Shown: positions 10,887-23,412 of the stretch, in pieces
How the letters are laid out: each line of letters begins with the position of its first letter
Position numbering within the stretch: position 1 is the first letter of the stretch
Assembly (NCBI GenBank): GCA_031472005.1
Contig: PZJY01000005.1
Span: 2,170,001-2,234,000, forward strand
Length of the DNA: 64,000 nt
Direction: 5' to 3'
DNA from: Tetracladium setigerum
Lineage: Eukaryota; Ascomycota; Leotiomycetes; Helotiales
The notes under the pieces: generated by a model
What the model was told of the DNA's origin: nothing
Seen by the model: only the letters and a program-made list of their open reading frames with translations
The model's database searches: none
Position numbers and translations under genes: made by a program

Positions 10887-13739
10887 ACTCCCGAGCATCC
10901 TCCATCTCCATCTCCCTCCCCCAAAATCCGCTCCCGCGGCTCCATCAACGCCGCCCTTCCTTCTCTTCGAGACTCTCTTCTGCGATCACCACTGCTGAGG
11001 CAGGCGAGTCTGCCAATAATGCAGAGCATCAGATTGACGAGGAGATTGAGGAGATTAAACGTTATGAGGTACGCTTGCTTTTTCTCTGCGACTGCCCTGG
11101 CATATCAAATACCTCTCTGAATTAAGCTAATGAATGGCACAACGTAGGATTTCACTACGATAGGTATGCGACTCTTGCGAGTTTGTGGTTATAATAAGGA
11201 AATGGAGGGCTGACTACTATATTGGTGTATAGATTGGGTGCAGGACGCGGCGAAAGAACAATTGCGGCGGAAGGTCAAGAGGAAAGAAACAGCAGGATTC
11301 TTCGAGAGAGGGGGGCGGGCGGGGTGGAGATATTCAGCTTGGGAATCTTATGACGCGGCGCAAGGATGGATTGTGGTTACGATAATTGGTTAGATTGAGA
11401 CCTATGGAAATTGTTCCTATGGGATGGAAGGGAGAATGCTGATTGATATCGAATAACAGGTGCGGCGATTGGGATGAATGCGGCGTTTTTGAACATCATT
11501 ACGGAATGGCTTTCGGATATCAAGTTGGGACATTGTAAGACGGCGTTTTATTTGAATGAGAACTTTTGTTGTTGGGGAGAGGAGAATGGTAAGGCTGTTC
11601 CATTGTGCTAGATCTTATGAATTGGGTGCTAACGGACATTGTAGGATGTGCTGATTGGCAGCGGTGGAGTTCATTTACTGCTGTCAATTATGTTGTATAT
11701 ATATTGGTTGCTGTAAGTACTCTCTTTCATCCCAATCATGGATCTTCAGCTAACAAGAGAAGACAATCTTCGCCCTGACTTCCGCGGGTCTGGTAAGATC
11801 GTTTGCTCCTTACGCGGCAGGATCTGGAATTTCAGAGATCAAGTGTATCATAGCTGGCTTTGTCATGAAAGGCTTTCTCGGCTTCTGGACTTTGGTCATC
11901 AAATCTATCGCCCTGCCTCTAGCAATCGCATCCGGACTGTCGGTTGGAAAAGAAGGACCTAGTGTGCACTACGCCGTGTGCACTGGAAACGTCATTTCTC
12001 GATTGTTCGAAAAGTACAAACGAAATGCCTCGAAAACTCGAGAGATTTTGAGTGCTTGTGCTGCAGCTGGTGTTGCTGTTGCTTTTGGCAGCCCGATTGG
12101 AGGTGTTCTCTTCTCGCTAGAGGAAATGTCGTCTTACTTTCCGCTCAAGACGATGTGGAGGAGTTACTTTTGCGCTCTTGTTGCAACTGCAGTTCTAGCT
12201 GCGATGAACCCCTTCAGGACTGGGCAACTTGTCATGTTCCAGGTCCATTACGATCGAGATTGGCATGCTTTTGAGGTCTTGTTCTACATCGTTCTAGGGA
12301 TCTTTGGGGGTTTATATGGTGCTTTCGTTATCAAGTGGAATTTGAGAGCACAATCTTTTCGCAAGAAGTACCTTTCCAATTATGCCATCCTGGAAGCAAC
12401 CTTGTTGGCAACCGGAACGGCTATTATTTGCTACCCAAATATGTTTCTCAGGATCGACATGACTGAAAGTATGGAAATCCTATTCTTGGAATGCGAGGGA
12501 GCAGAGGATTACAACGGGTTGTGCGAGAAGGATAAAAGATGGGGCATGGTTACTTCCCTCACCATTGCGACGATTGTTCGGATATTCCTTGTCATCATCT
12601 CATACGGTTGCAAGGTACCAGCAGGTATTTTCGTACCTTCTATGGCGATTGGTGCCTCCTTCGGAAGGACGATCGGAATTCTGGTGCAAGCACTCCACGA
12701 AGCGTATCCAACATCCGTCTTCTTTTCCGCTTGCCAACCAGATATTCCATGCATCACACCAGGAACATACGCATTCCTCGGAGCTGCAGCTGCGTTGAGC
12801 GGCATCATGCATATCACGGTATCAGTTGTGGTAATCATGTTTGAGCTCACTGGTGCTCTAACATACATCCTACCAACCATGATTGTGGTAGGAGTAACCA
12901 AAGCCGTCAGCGAACTATTCGGAAAAGGCGGAATAGCAGACCGCATGATATGGTTCAACGGTTTCCCATTCCTCGACAACAAAGAAGAACACACCTTCGG
13001 CGTACCAGTCTCGCAAGCCATGACCAGCGATGCTGTAGCCCTCCCAACAACAGGCATGATCATGAAAAACCTCGAATCCCTCCTCCAACAAGATAAATAC
13101 CAAGGTTTCCCCATCGTCGAAGACCTGCACTCCAAAATCCTGGTCGGCTACATTGGTCGCACAGAACTCCGCTACGCAATTGACAGAGTTAAACGCGATC
13201 GCTCCATCAGCCCAACAGCGAAATGCTATTTCTCGCCGCCGGCACTCTCGCATACTACACCCACCACACCCACCGTATCATCATCATCCACCAACAATTT
13301 CGACAACATGGCATCCTCCTCCGTCGATTTCAGCCGCTTTATTGATCCCACTCCCGTAACAGTGCACCCGCGTCTCCCTCTCGAAACGGTGATGGAGCTC
13401 TTCCGCAAGATAGGGCCGCGGGTTGTGCTGATCGAGTATCACGGTAAGTTGATGGGATTGGTGACGGTGAAGGATTGCCTGAAATATCAGTTCAAGGTTG
13501 AGGCGAGTGAGAATCCAAGGGATGAGAGGGGTGGTGTGGATGAGGGACAGAAAAAACTGTTTGGGGTTTTGAGGAAGGTGGTACTGTGGGTTAGTGATAG
13601 AGTGAATCGTGTGTCGAGGGGGAGGATACGTTTGGGAAGTTCCATGTCGTTGGAGGAGGAGGACGAGAGGGATGAGGGGCTGATGATGGATGGGACGGAG
13701 GATGAGGTTGATGATGGGGTTGAGTTGGAAGATAGGTAG
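10883..13739 (+). CDS. CLC-family chloride transporter with CBS domains
   Basis: 843 aa from six exons: 10883-11068, 11148-11163 (16 nt), 11233-11388, 11460-11588, 11645-11712 and 11763-13739. It moves chloride across intracellular (Golgi/vacuole) or plasma membranes. Seen: GSGISEIK (Cl- site 1), GKEGPSVH with the gating Glu, SLEEMSSYF with the proton Glu, GIFVPS, and GTYAFLGAAAALSG before the helix-R tyrosine region. Having both glutamates suggests a 2Cl-/H+ exchanger (GEF1/ClC-5 type) instead of a channel. Two CBS domains lie in the C-terminal third (VSQAMTSDAVALP..., and VTVHPRLPLETVMELF...), split by a Ser/Thr-rich linker. The tail is very acidic. Translation may be modulated by the overlapping upstream ORF. 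Confidence 0.94.
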
Positions 13740-14146
13740 AGAAAGTGCTTAAAGATTTTTTGGGCATGAATAAATGATTGTATTATGGATGTATTAAGAT
13801 CAGAACCTGACGAGTATTTCCCTATAGTGTATCCTTACCAACACGTGTCTCGATAGCACTTTTTTATGCATAATTGTATGTTTCTACGAGGCGAATGCAG
13901 GTAGGTTTAATAGGATACTTGCAGTTAATGTGTGGTAGCAATGGGCACATGTGAAGCAGGGGGCTGAATAGACGCTTGCCAATATAAATATACTCAGGTA
14001 AGGTTAAATTTCTTCTTTCTCACAAGAGTTTATTTCTTACTCTCTCGTATCATTAACTACTACAAACCACCATAAATTCGCTTAAAAAATCATTAGAATC
14101 ATAAACCACAGTCAAACAAGAACACCCTTTCACATCAAAGTCAAAT
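13740..14146. other. Intergenic between convergent 3' ends
   Basis: Space between the CLC stop and the lactonase-like gene's stop. Nothing beyond expected 3' UTR material is seen. Confidence 0.4.
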
Positions 14147-15588
14147 TCAAGCCTCCCACTTCCACTCAGTCAACTTCCTCTCATCAAACACAACACAATT
14201 AACCTGACCCAATCCCTCCACGGCGCCAATAATATTACCCAACAAACCATCCTCCACATTCCGCTGAATCAGCACGACACGTCCGCTCTGCTGCAATCCA
14301 ACAGCGACGTACTTTCCATCCTTGGAGATCGAGAAGTGTCGTGGGGTGGATCCACCGGCTGGAGAGAGTTGAACGAATGTTAGGAGGCCGGTGGTGGGCT
14401 CGATAGAAAAGACTTGGAGAGTGTCTGAGAGGACTTGTTCGGGGAGACCGGGGATGGTGACGTTGAAGAGGGCGCCGTTGCGGGAGGCGCTTAGGACGAA
14501 GCGGTTATCTGGCTAATGGGGTGTAAGTAAGGTACATAGGTACTATCTATCATATGTTGAAGGTGGAAGATTTTGAGCAGAGAGGAAAAGAGATAGAACA
14601 TACCGAAACATAGATCTCCGAAGCAAAAGCCCCAGTTGGAGCAGCATCACTGCCAAACTGCGACTGCTTCTTTATCTCCGTGAACGTGATAGCAGAGTAA
14701 TTATCACCATAGGTAACCTTATAGGTAATAACCTCATTAGTCAACTCAGTGAGCAGGTAATAGAAAGTTCCATGTTCATTGGTGAGGAAGTCTCCGTGAC
14801 GCGGTCCGGATCCGGGTGGTGCAACGACGGAGGGGAGCTCGCTTAATCGAGAGGTATAGGAGTCGATCTTGAAGAGACGGATGAAATCTGCTCCTAGATC
14901 TGGGACGGCGAGAAAGCGGCCGGATGGATCGCTGAGGATTTGGTGAGGGTGAGGAGCGTCTTGTCGCTCGGCGTTTGGACCGGGTGCGGCGAGGGTGAAG
15001 GTGAAGGTTTGGAGGAGGGTGAGGGAGCCGTCACGGTTGATGCCGAAGTTTTGGACGGCTGATCCGGCACTGAGAAGGGAGTTAGTTATGTGTTTGTAAA
15101 TATATGTTTATACTTTTAGATATATGTCTTACTAGTGCGCGGATGCTATAGCCTTGCCGTCGTTTATTATCACCTCGCTAACGGGACCGGCAGCCGACTC
15201 GACGAGGTCGATTTGGACAAGTTCTCCAGTGTGTGATTTTCTGTATGTTGCGATAGAGCCATTGGGACCGACGAAGTTTTCATCCGCAGCGTAGATTATG
15301 CCTTTGTGTTCCTCAAGCCATCTGTGGATGAGTTAGCACTGTACCGTATCAGTGGGGGTGCCGAGATGTGCCTCTCGAATTCGGTAGATAGAAATAAGTT
15401 TGAACTTGAACATACGTTGGTTGGGGAGCTGAACCATTGTTTGAAAAGATTGGTTTGATCACCACGCTAGAGTCCAATCCTGATACATCGAGGGTTGTGA
15501 TATCTCCTGAGAAAGAAGAGGCGAACAGTCTGAGGGCTAACGAGGAAGACACGAGAGTGCTTAAGGCGAGGTATTGTTGGAAATGCAT
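14147..15588 (-). CDS. Secreted lactonase-type seven-bladed beta-propeller (6-phosphogluconolactonase-like)
   Basis: Exons 15588-15416, 15321-15133, 15069-14604 and 14512-14147 give 397 aa. The real start is MHFQQYLALSTLVSSSLA, a classic signal peptide. A longer GTG-initiated reading is not needed. Propeller repeats are visible: WLEEHKGIIYAADE, GPVSEVIINDGKAIASAHY, HPHQILSDPSGRFLAVPDLG, SGPRHGDFL, PDNRFVLSASRNG and STPRHFSISKDGKYVAVG. These match the lactonase (YbhE/Pgl-like) family. Secreted fungal members are common. Their substrates are not firmly known, and a carboxy-cis,cis-muconate cyclase-like activity is the other family option. The frame is intact. Confidence 0.9.
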
Positions 15589-17937
15589 TTTTGTGAACAC
15601 GTGAGAGAGACGTTAGATATGTGCGTATCAGCAAAACAAGGACCTATGAAATAACAAAGCAGATATGCAAAATATATAAAGCAATTTAGAAAATGAAGAA
15701 TGGGGTGACATGAAATTTGAGTTTGTTCCTCCGGCTTCCATCATTTTAAAGAAGACTTTGTACATCGATGATTACCGAATAGGACGATGGATCTGTCAGG
15801 CTGATTCTGGGCGCATTGTTGAATGGAGAGAGGCTCTGGATACACTGGAGCTCCGGTCATTGTCATCTCATGTCAGCCAGTCAATGCCCTGCTTGCCAAG
15901 TTAGAACTGCGGATTTGTTTGCAAAGTTAATTATAGGAATGCGGGGGGGCTTGTGGGATTCCCGTGAACTCGAAACATCTTGACTCAGGTCCGGCAGTTG
16001 CTGGCCTGTAGAGCTCTGTGTTGCACTGTGATCTGGGGGAGCTGGGGATGTGCGGATTCCGCATTCTTGAGCAGTCTGTGGTGTTTCTTGTTTCTTTGTT
16101 TCGACGATAAATAATATGGAGAGAAAGTGTCCGTCCAAAGAATTAGGGAATTAGTCATACAATACAATCTATCTTCCTAATGACCTTCATAAGAATCTCA
16201 TAAATCTGACCTGGAGTTTTCGACCGCAGCCAATTGGAAAGTCTTGGCATGTGGCTCACTTTTCCCATCTCTCCCATCTCTCGTCAGCTTGTGGAACACC
16301 TGCGGCAATTTTCCAACCTCCGCCACCGGCTTCCGAATTTCCCCCTCCACAATAATATGACATATTTATGAATTCCGAGAGTCTACTGTACTCCGTACCT
16401 GTCAAGGCTACATCAAGTGTTGAGAGCGCCTCATTTCAAACCGAAAAAAATTATGTTTGCGCCGGCTCCTGTTCTTTCCATTGCGGCCCAGCTAGCTCCC
16501 ATAACCACTGCTGGCCGGTCCTGGCGATTTACCTCAAGACATTCCCGGCATGATATTTATAATTTATATAATTATTCAGTCAACTCACCGGACTTAACAA
16601 ATTCCTTTCCGAAATTCTGATCTCTTTGACCAGGAACCCATGGAGAACATCCGCACAGAGGCGAAGGCATCCGTTGTGAGCTCCAGCTGGCTCCAGCTTG
16701 TCTCTGGTCGTACAGTAGGAAGTGAGGACCTTCGAAACGCACGCGGTAGCAGTATTCTTTGATGGACTCAATTTTTGGTCTTAAAGATGACGTTGCATCA
16801 TGATTACATGGCATCGGAAAAGTGTTGCATACTGACGGTTTTTTGTTGCGGGCTTGGTGGACCTTGAACTGGTTTGTGGACTACTTGACGATATACGATA
16901 TATAGTCTACTCTCCTCCTCCCTCTACAAGGCACAAAAATCGATTTCTAATCGTTGCGCAGATACACATACATTTAAAAACATATTTTGGCTAAAGCCTT
17001 TATCTCCGATTGAGAGCCATTCCAATAGATTTGGCGACTTCTAGAACTGTACAGTACAACGCTTCAGAAGTGCCTAGAGAGATTCTCAAAAAACAATTCA
17101 CTTGGTTGTGTCAACGACCTTCGACTTGTTCCTAGTCCTCAAAAAGAAAACAATACTGGAGCCGCACCTGAGAACATACATAACTATCTACCCTTCAGAA
17201 GCTATGTGTGGTGACGGAAGCCACGAAAGAAAACACGCTCTCGACTGTGGATGAGGCCATCATGAGTTTTGACAGTAATATTTCTATCGCCGGGTTGACG
17301 ATTTGGAGAAGTCTCGAGTGTCGGACTGAAATTGCGGCTAAGTCAATTCAGCTATGTGAGCCTGAATTCGGTCAGCTTTGAGGTGCTTCCAAGCTGTCAG
17401 ACTGGAATGACTAAAGCTGGTGATGAGGGCAGCAAATCCCTAAATGTAAGTATTACTTATCGAGGGTACCTGGGCAGCTTGTTCGCTTTCCCTTCTTCGG
17501 TGTTTTGCATCGTCGCAGTTAACCGCCAACGGTGAATTTTGATTTTGCCTGAATCTGAAACCCTTGGGATTGGGGCACTTTTTACTGTACCGATGGATGA
17601 AGTGGAAGGAATGCGGCAAGATACCGACGGCGGTCCCACGCACGGAACAAGCAATCATCAAGTTAACCAAATTTACGAAGAATCTAACTTCATTTACCCA
17701 CCTATCGTAGGGGCTCTTATTGATGCCCAATCACATGGTGCAGAGCAAGAAAGAAGATCTGTGCCAAGTATAAGGTTCTCGTAGTCGTGGGCCCTGTGCC
17801 TCCTACGTACGTACAACTCGGACATTGTTCGAAAGTCTTTAACATAATTTTCCGGGGGCTGTAGATATCTAAAACACGCCAGCCATCTTTCCAAATTTCG
17901 ATTGTAAAGTTCTCATATCAAAGAACAATAACTCAAC
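15589..17937. other. 2.3 kb gene-poor region
   Basis: No ORF here shows a family pattern or a convincing exon chain. The left part (15.6-15.9 kb) is the promoter of the lactonase-like gene, and the right end that of the glycosyltransferase. No terminal repeats or transposase remnants were recognised by eye. Confidence 0.5.
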
Positions 17938-19691
17938 ATGTTTCGCCGGAACGCCTTCTTGTTGATTGCGGCATTGATTGCAGCCACGGCCATTTACTTA
18001 CCACGGACTTCTCAACAGCCGGAGCATCCAAAGAAATATCCAGGACGGAATAACACGGTCTTGTTCTTATCGAATAGCGATTCGGGCTTATCAAACGTAG
18101 TCTTAGCGACAGGTTACGCTTTGATCTCCGAGCATAGTGACATAGAGGTCCATTATGGCACGCACAAGAAATTTGAAGAACCTATCCAACGCATCAACAA
18201 GTTGGCAACCAAGACGATATCAGGTGCCGGATCAATCAAGTTTCACGAGTTCAGCGGTGTAGCTTTTGAGGATGCAATAACCATGCAGGGTCAAGGTGAA
18301 GCGGAAACCATACACAGACATGGGCTTGAAGGGTTTGAAATATTGCGTGGAAATCTCCATAAATTCATGATTCCTTGGACTGCTCCCGACTATCTCAACT
18401 TATACACGCAAGCAGTCGCCTTAATTGAGGAATTAGATCCAGCGGTTGTTGTTGTGGAGTGCCTCTTTTTCCCTGGTGTCGATGCAGTTCGAGCTCTTGG
18501 ACGACGCGAGGTAATTCTTACGCCTAATTCTTTGAAAGATGCTTTTGGAGAAATGCAGCCTTGGTTATCTGTATTTTGGCGATACCCACTCATCGCGACC
18601 GGCTTCAGGTTCCCCGTACCAAAAATGAGCATTCCTACCAACATCTATTTTGTGAGTGCGTTCTGGGCTTTCTGGCATGTTTCTGGAGTCTCTGCTGCCG
18701 TAACATCACTCTCTTTGCCTTCTTCACAGAATCCTATGAATCTTAGAGGCAAGAATAATACTAATGCCGACCTTGTCGTTTAGGGAATTCGATTCGCTTA
18801 TACTGTCTTCAGAGATCCTATTCTCTTGAGCAAAAGAAAATGGCTCAGAGAAAATGGGATCAGCAATCCAAGTAATATTGCTACTATGTATAACAAAGAT
18901 ACAACATGGCTCAGTGCAGGCTCTTTTGAAGCGGAATACCCACTACCGAATGGTATACCTGACAACGCAATTGGATGCGGCCCAATCTATCTCTCCGGTT
19001 CAGCATCAGAGCAAGATCCAGCACTAGCGAAATGGCTGAAGAAGGCACCGACGATCTTGATAAATCTAGGGAGCCGAACGACTTTTACTGAAGAAGGGGC
19101 GACAGAGATGACGAAAGCTCTGAAGGCGGTATTTGACAACCTTCCCGTTCAGGTTCTGTGGAAATTTAAAAAGAGAACGTCTTTCTCCGACGACTTTCTC
19201 TCTCTCGTTTCACAAGAGCTCGCCGATGACCGTTTGAGAATCGAGAAGTGGATTACAGCGGACCCTGCATCTTTGCTTCTGACGGGAGATATCGTCTTAT
19301 TTGTACATCATGGTGGTGCTGGATGTTACCAAGAGGGAGTTGGGTATGTTTTCACCGCGTGTGTATACATTCTTCCCCGCTAAATTAGCTATACAGTACT
19401 GGTGTTCCCCAAATTGTCCTTCCCATGTGGGCTGACTGTTATGAATATGCCACCCGGGCTGAATATCTCGGAATTGGAGTATGGGGAAATGAACAAGCTT
19501 CACCTTTTTGGAGTGCTGGAGAATTGGAGCAGTCATTTTTGAGAGTTCTGGGAAATGGGACTGAAGGAGTGTCGATTCGAGCAAAGGCAGCGGCATTAGG
19601 GACGATAATGAAACAAAAGAAACCAGGGAGATCTGTTGCTGCTAACGAGGTGGCAAGGCAGGCGAGGTTAGGAGGAGGTTATTCTGCATAG
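17938..19691 (+). CDS. UGT-type (GT1) glycosyltransferase with N-terminal membrane anchor
   Basis: Three exons (17938-18651, 18784-19343, 19397-19691) encode 522 aa. The N-terminus has one hydrophobic segment (AFLLIAALIAATAIYL) and fits a type II anchor or signal. The second half has the GT1 donor-site signature: TILINLGSRTTF, then LFVHHGGAGCYQEGVGTGVP, PMWADCYEYA and a downstream E/G pattern, consistent with UDP-sugar binding and transfer to a small lipophilic acceptor. The first intron (GTGAGT..TTTAG, 132 nt) could be missed because reading through stays open to an in-frame stop at 18781. Acceptor unknown; sterol or xenobiotic glycosylation are the usual fungal guesses. Confidence 0.86.
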
Positions 19692-20124
19692 TAAATAGAA
19701 TGGGATTGATTGGTAATGTTGCAACAAGAACTTGGGGATAAATGCTCATCCGCCTAGATATACACAGAGAAAGCTTGATTGGAAGGATACCGTATTGTAC
19801 TGTAGATTATTGGGAGATTAGATGTGTCCAATGAATGCATTTCAAGGTGCATTTGACGAGTACCTTTTTGAGACGTATTCGGCTCTGGTGGGGGTGGATT
19901 TTTTCACAATGCCGTCACCACCTTTCCCCGCCACCAGAAGTAGGTAAACTTTCGTGATATCCAACCCGTACAACGTCAATAACCCCGCTACTTACCAATA
20001 CACAAGGAAGAACCGTGCAAAATATTTATATATAAGTAACCGGAATTGGAACTTCCTTTTCTTCACCATCTCCATCTCCAGAAACCAGAAACCACAGTCC
20101 AACTTTAACCACATCAAAATCAAC
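19692..20124. other. Intergenic, promoter of SDR gene
   Basis: AT-rich spacer with the SDR leader. TATATATAAGT (about 20028-20038) lies about 90 bases before the ATG, a plausible TATA element. Nothing else seen. Confidence 0.4.
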
Positions 20125-21330
20125 ATGTCCGGTCCCAAGATTTTCATGTAAGTTCTATGTTTCTTTTCTTTCAACACATGGACTGGACTGACTTCAACTT
20201 CTATAGCACCGGTGTGACAGGTTACATTGGAGGCGATATCCTCTTTGCTCTAGAAGAAGCCCACCCGGAATACCAATACACAGCCATCGTTCGAGACTCC
20301 AGCAAAGGAGCTGTTATCGCAGCAAAATACCCTAAAATTCGTTTGGTCTACGGCAACATCACAGATTCCAAAATCCTCGAAGAAGAAAGTGCCAAAGCCG
20401 ACATCGTTATCCGTAAGTTCCGTCCACTCTCAAATCACAAATACACCTCCGGTCCCAGATCCATACTCAGCTAACGCAACGAAAACAGACACAGCAGATT
20501 CATCTGATAATGCCGACGCCGCGAATGCAATCGCAAAAGGTATTGCAGCTGGCCACACCAAAGAAAACCCTGGATTCTGGCTGCATACTTCTGGAACGGG
20601 TATTCTCACGTGGCAAGACACCAAGGATAAGAAATCCGGTGAACCGATTTCTTACAGACCTTATGATGATCTCGAGAACGTATCTGAACTCACCAGCTTA
20701 CCTGACGAGGCTTTCCATCGTGACATCGACAAGATCGTGCTTAACGCCAGTAGCGATGTGGTGAAGACGGCAGTGATCTGCCCCCCTACGATCTATGGCC
20801 CTGGACGTGGACCTGGAAACAAGAGGAGTAGACAAGCGTATAACCTTGTTGAGGTTACTCTGAAAAATGGCCAGGCGCCTCAGTTAGGTAGAGGATTGGC
20901 GCAGTGGGACAATGTCCATGTCCATGATTTAGCTGCGCTTTTTGTTCTGTTAGTTGAAGCTGCCGTTAAGAAAGATCCTGAACTTGACTCCAAGTTGTGG
21001 GGAAAAGAGGGATACTTCCTTGCTGAAGGAGGGAATCATGTTTGGGGAGAGGTGTCGAGGTGGGTTGCTGAAGATGCGTTCAGTAAGGGATACATCAAGG
21101 AAAAGAATCCAAAGCCAATGGATGAGGAGGAGGCCAAGAACAATGGTGGATTTGAAGCTTTATCTTGGGGTTTGAACTCGAGAGGAGATGCAAAGAGGGC
21201 TAGAAAGTTTTTGGGCTGGGAAACCAAGGGGAGAAGTTTGAGAGACGAGATTCCTTTTATTGTTGACGGTGAGGCGGAAGATCTGGGGTTGAAGACGGGG
21301 TACGCTGCCAAAGCCGCTGGCAAAGCTTAA
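20125..21330 (+). CDS. Extended SDR, NAD-dependent epimerase/dehydratase-like
   Basis: Exons 20125-20147, 20207-20412 and 20489-21330 give 356 aa. The tiny first exon plus the second build KIFITGVTGYIGGDIL, the glycine-rich Rossmann motif GxxGxxG that binds NAD(P). Next come VYGNITD (adenine-ring Asp), HTADSSDNADAA, LHTSGTG (Ser of the active site) and a C-terminal region typical of fungal extended SDRs (ICPPTIYGPGRGPG). I do not see a canonical YxxxK: the expected position reads HRDIDKIVL, so Tyr appears replaced while Lys is kept. That raises doubt about ordinary epimerase chemistry. Substrate unknown; a single-domain cytosolic protein is expected. Confidence 0.86.
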
Positions 21331-21382
21331 TATTTCTTGGTGCGCTTGTGTGAAACTTACGAGGCAATAGTACTATTACTTT

Positions 21383-21991
21383 TTATGAAGAGATGTAAGG
21401 GGCTTCAAAGCCCATATTTAAATTTGCGGGACTGTACAATTTGATGATGCTGAAGTACGCGAGAATCCTCAGCAGTGATGAGAAGTATTGTGGGTGCGCA
21501 TATTTGAGTACACGGACAATTGAATCTCCTGCCTTCTCATTATTCCCATTAAATTCGATAAAAATAATATGAGAAAGGCCATCAATAGATCTTGGTTGGA
21601 CAACCATATTAGCCGCTATTTCCTCCCCACAAATTCCCTCCTGCATGATGAACTTATGACGAATGGGTATTGAGGTAGCTGAGGCAATTGAATGTCGACA
21701 TTTGCAGATCTCGATGTACCGCAGAGCATCCCGGTGATTATGTAAAGTTTGCAACACACTTTCTTCATAAGCTGAAGCGATCGCCGTCAGATTTCCAGTG
21801 CGACACTTGCTTATGAGAGAACAGCGACTGAGAGATGACATAATCAAGACTATGTTTGGGGTCACTCCCTTCATTACTGCAATCAGCACTAAACCTATTT
21901 GACAGCTTTGTGAATTATCAAGGAATCCTTCCAGGAGTATAAATATATATTTGAAGACTTGGTCTTCTGAATAGAACTTATTCCCAGGCAT
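21383..21991 (-). CDS. Orphan ORF, 202 codons, function unknown
   Basis: An uninterrupted minus-strand frame of more than 200 codons in the gap between the SDR and the epoxide hydrolase. The first ATG (21991) starts MPGNKFYSEDQVFKYIF. The open frame continues upstream without another ATG to about 22033. The sequence is Ile/Leu/Ser-rich with six or more Cys and has no family motif that I recognise. Codon use is less C-ending than in its neighbours. It could be a lineage-specific gene, a remnant, or chance in moderately AT-rich DNA. Confidence 0.33.
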   Translation of the reverse strand: MPGNKFYSEDQVFKYIFILLEGFLDNSQSCQIGLVLIAVMKGVTPNIVLIMSSLSRCSLISKCRTGNLTAIASAYEESVLQTLHNHRDALRYIEICKCRHSIASATSIPIRHKFIMQEGICGEEIAANMVVQPRSIDGLSHIIFIEFNGNNEKAGDSIVRVLKYAHPQYFSSLLRILAYFSIIKLYSPANLNMGFEAPYISS

Positions 21992-22072
21992 CAGTTCAAG
22001 ACTTCTTCGTTGAACAAGTATATCTCCTACCACTGAATGACTTGAAAGTCACAACACTCTCAAACTTTCAAA

Positions 22073-23412
22073 ATGTCAATCAACGACTACAAAATCGCAG
22101 TAGCAGAATCCAAATTAGAAGATCTTCAAAAACGGCTTGAATTGACGAAACTTCCCGAGCAATTTCGAACCGGCGAAGATGATCTGTGGGAAGTTGGAAC
22201 CCCATTGTCCGAGGTGCAAAGACTGCTCAAGTACTGGAAGAGTGGATTTGATTGGAGGAAAGCAGAGGCTCAATTGAATGAGCTGCCTCAATTTATGACA
22301 AAAATTGAAGTTGATGGGTTTGGTGAATTGGATATACATTGTAAGTCGTCGCTGGATCCTCTCAATATCATGTACTGACAAAGGTACATGATAGTTGTAC
22401 ACCAAAAAAGTCACATCAAGGGAGCAATTCCGCTTCTCTTCTCCCATGGCTGGCCTGGTTCATTCATCGAAGTCAAGAAACTTCTTCCCTTGCTCAAAGG
22501 AGATGGAAAAGACCAGCCGGGTTTCCACATCGTTGCTCCTTCCCTTCCCAACTTTGGTTTCTCGAGCGGCGTGACTAAAAAGGGTTTCAACCGTGATCAA
22601 TACGGAGAAGTTTGTCACAAGTTGATGCTAAAACTAGGTTATGATGAATATGGTATGTATTTATCTCCCTCTCTCAAGATTCTACAGTCTTTGAACCTAA
22701 CACAACCAAAAGTAACGCAGGGAGGAGACTGGGGCTACTCCATCTGTCGCTCCATCGCGCTCCAATACCCCCAACACAACAAAGCATCCCACCTCAACGT
22801 CTCCCTTGCATTCCCCCCTAATTTCTTCACTTCCCCCTCCTCTACCTCCAACACCTCCTTACTCCCTACACACCCTTCGAAAAAGCCGGTTTCGCTCGCA
22901 CATCCGACATTGACGAAAACGGAATGGCCTACAACAAACTCCAATCCACAAAACCGCAAACCATCGGCTACGCCCTCGAAGACTCACCCATCGCACTACT
23001 CTCCTGGATCTACGAGAAATTTCACTCCTGGTCTGACGAGTATCCGTGGACGGACGATGAGATTTTAACTTGGGTTGCGATTTACTGGTTCTCGACTGCG
23101 GGGCCGGCCGCGTCGGTGAGGATTTATTATGAGGCTACACATCCTGTGGAAGGGACGAAAGCGACACAACCTGCCGTGAGAAGCTGGATTCCGAATGTGA
23201 AACTTGGAGTGGGGAGTTTTGCGCGCGATTTAAATGTTTTGCCGAAGAGTTGGACGAAGGGATTGGGTCCGTTGGTGTGGCATAGTGTTAATGAGAAGGG
23301 TGGCCATTTTGCTACTTGGGAGGTGCCAGAGGCAGTGGTAAGGGACTTAAGAGGGATGTTTGGAAAGGGTGGACCGTGTTTTGGGGTGGTGAAAGGCAAA
23401 AATGGGTTTTAA
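22073..23412 (+). CDS. Epoxide hydrolase (EHN-type), one frame break
   Basis: Alpha/beta-hydrolase that opens epoxides to diols. Exons are 22073-22340, 22395-22652 and 22713-23412. The EHN N-terminal region covers about residues 1-90. HGWPGSF forms the oxyanion hole. The nucleophile Asp is in GGDWG, spliced just after YDEYV. The catalytic His is in KGGHFATWEVP. The frame fails after PPNFFTSP: the continuation LLYLQHLLTPYTPFEKAGF lies in another frame, and one extra C in the C5 run at 22833-22837 joins them, giving 408 aa. Exon lengths are otherwise one base short. The missing base lies in the cap region and would be inactivating if real. Confidence 0.9.

Noticed and set aside
15589..15600. 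Longer start for the lactonase-like protein (MFTKMHF)
   Set aside because: The upstream codon is GTG; the ATG at 15588 directly starts a signal peptide.
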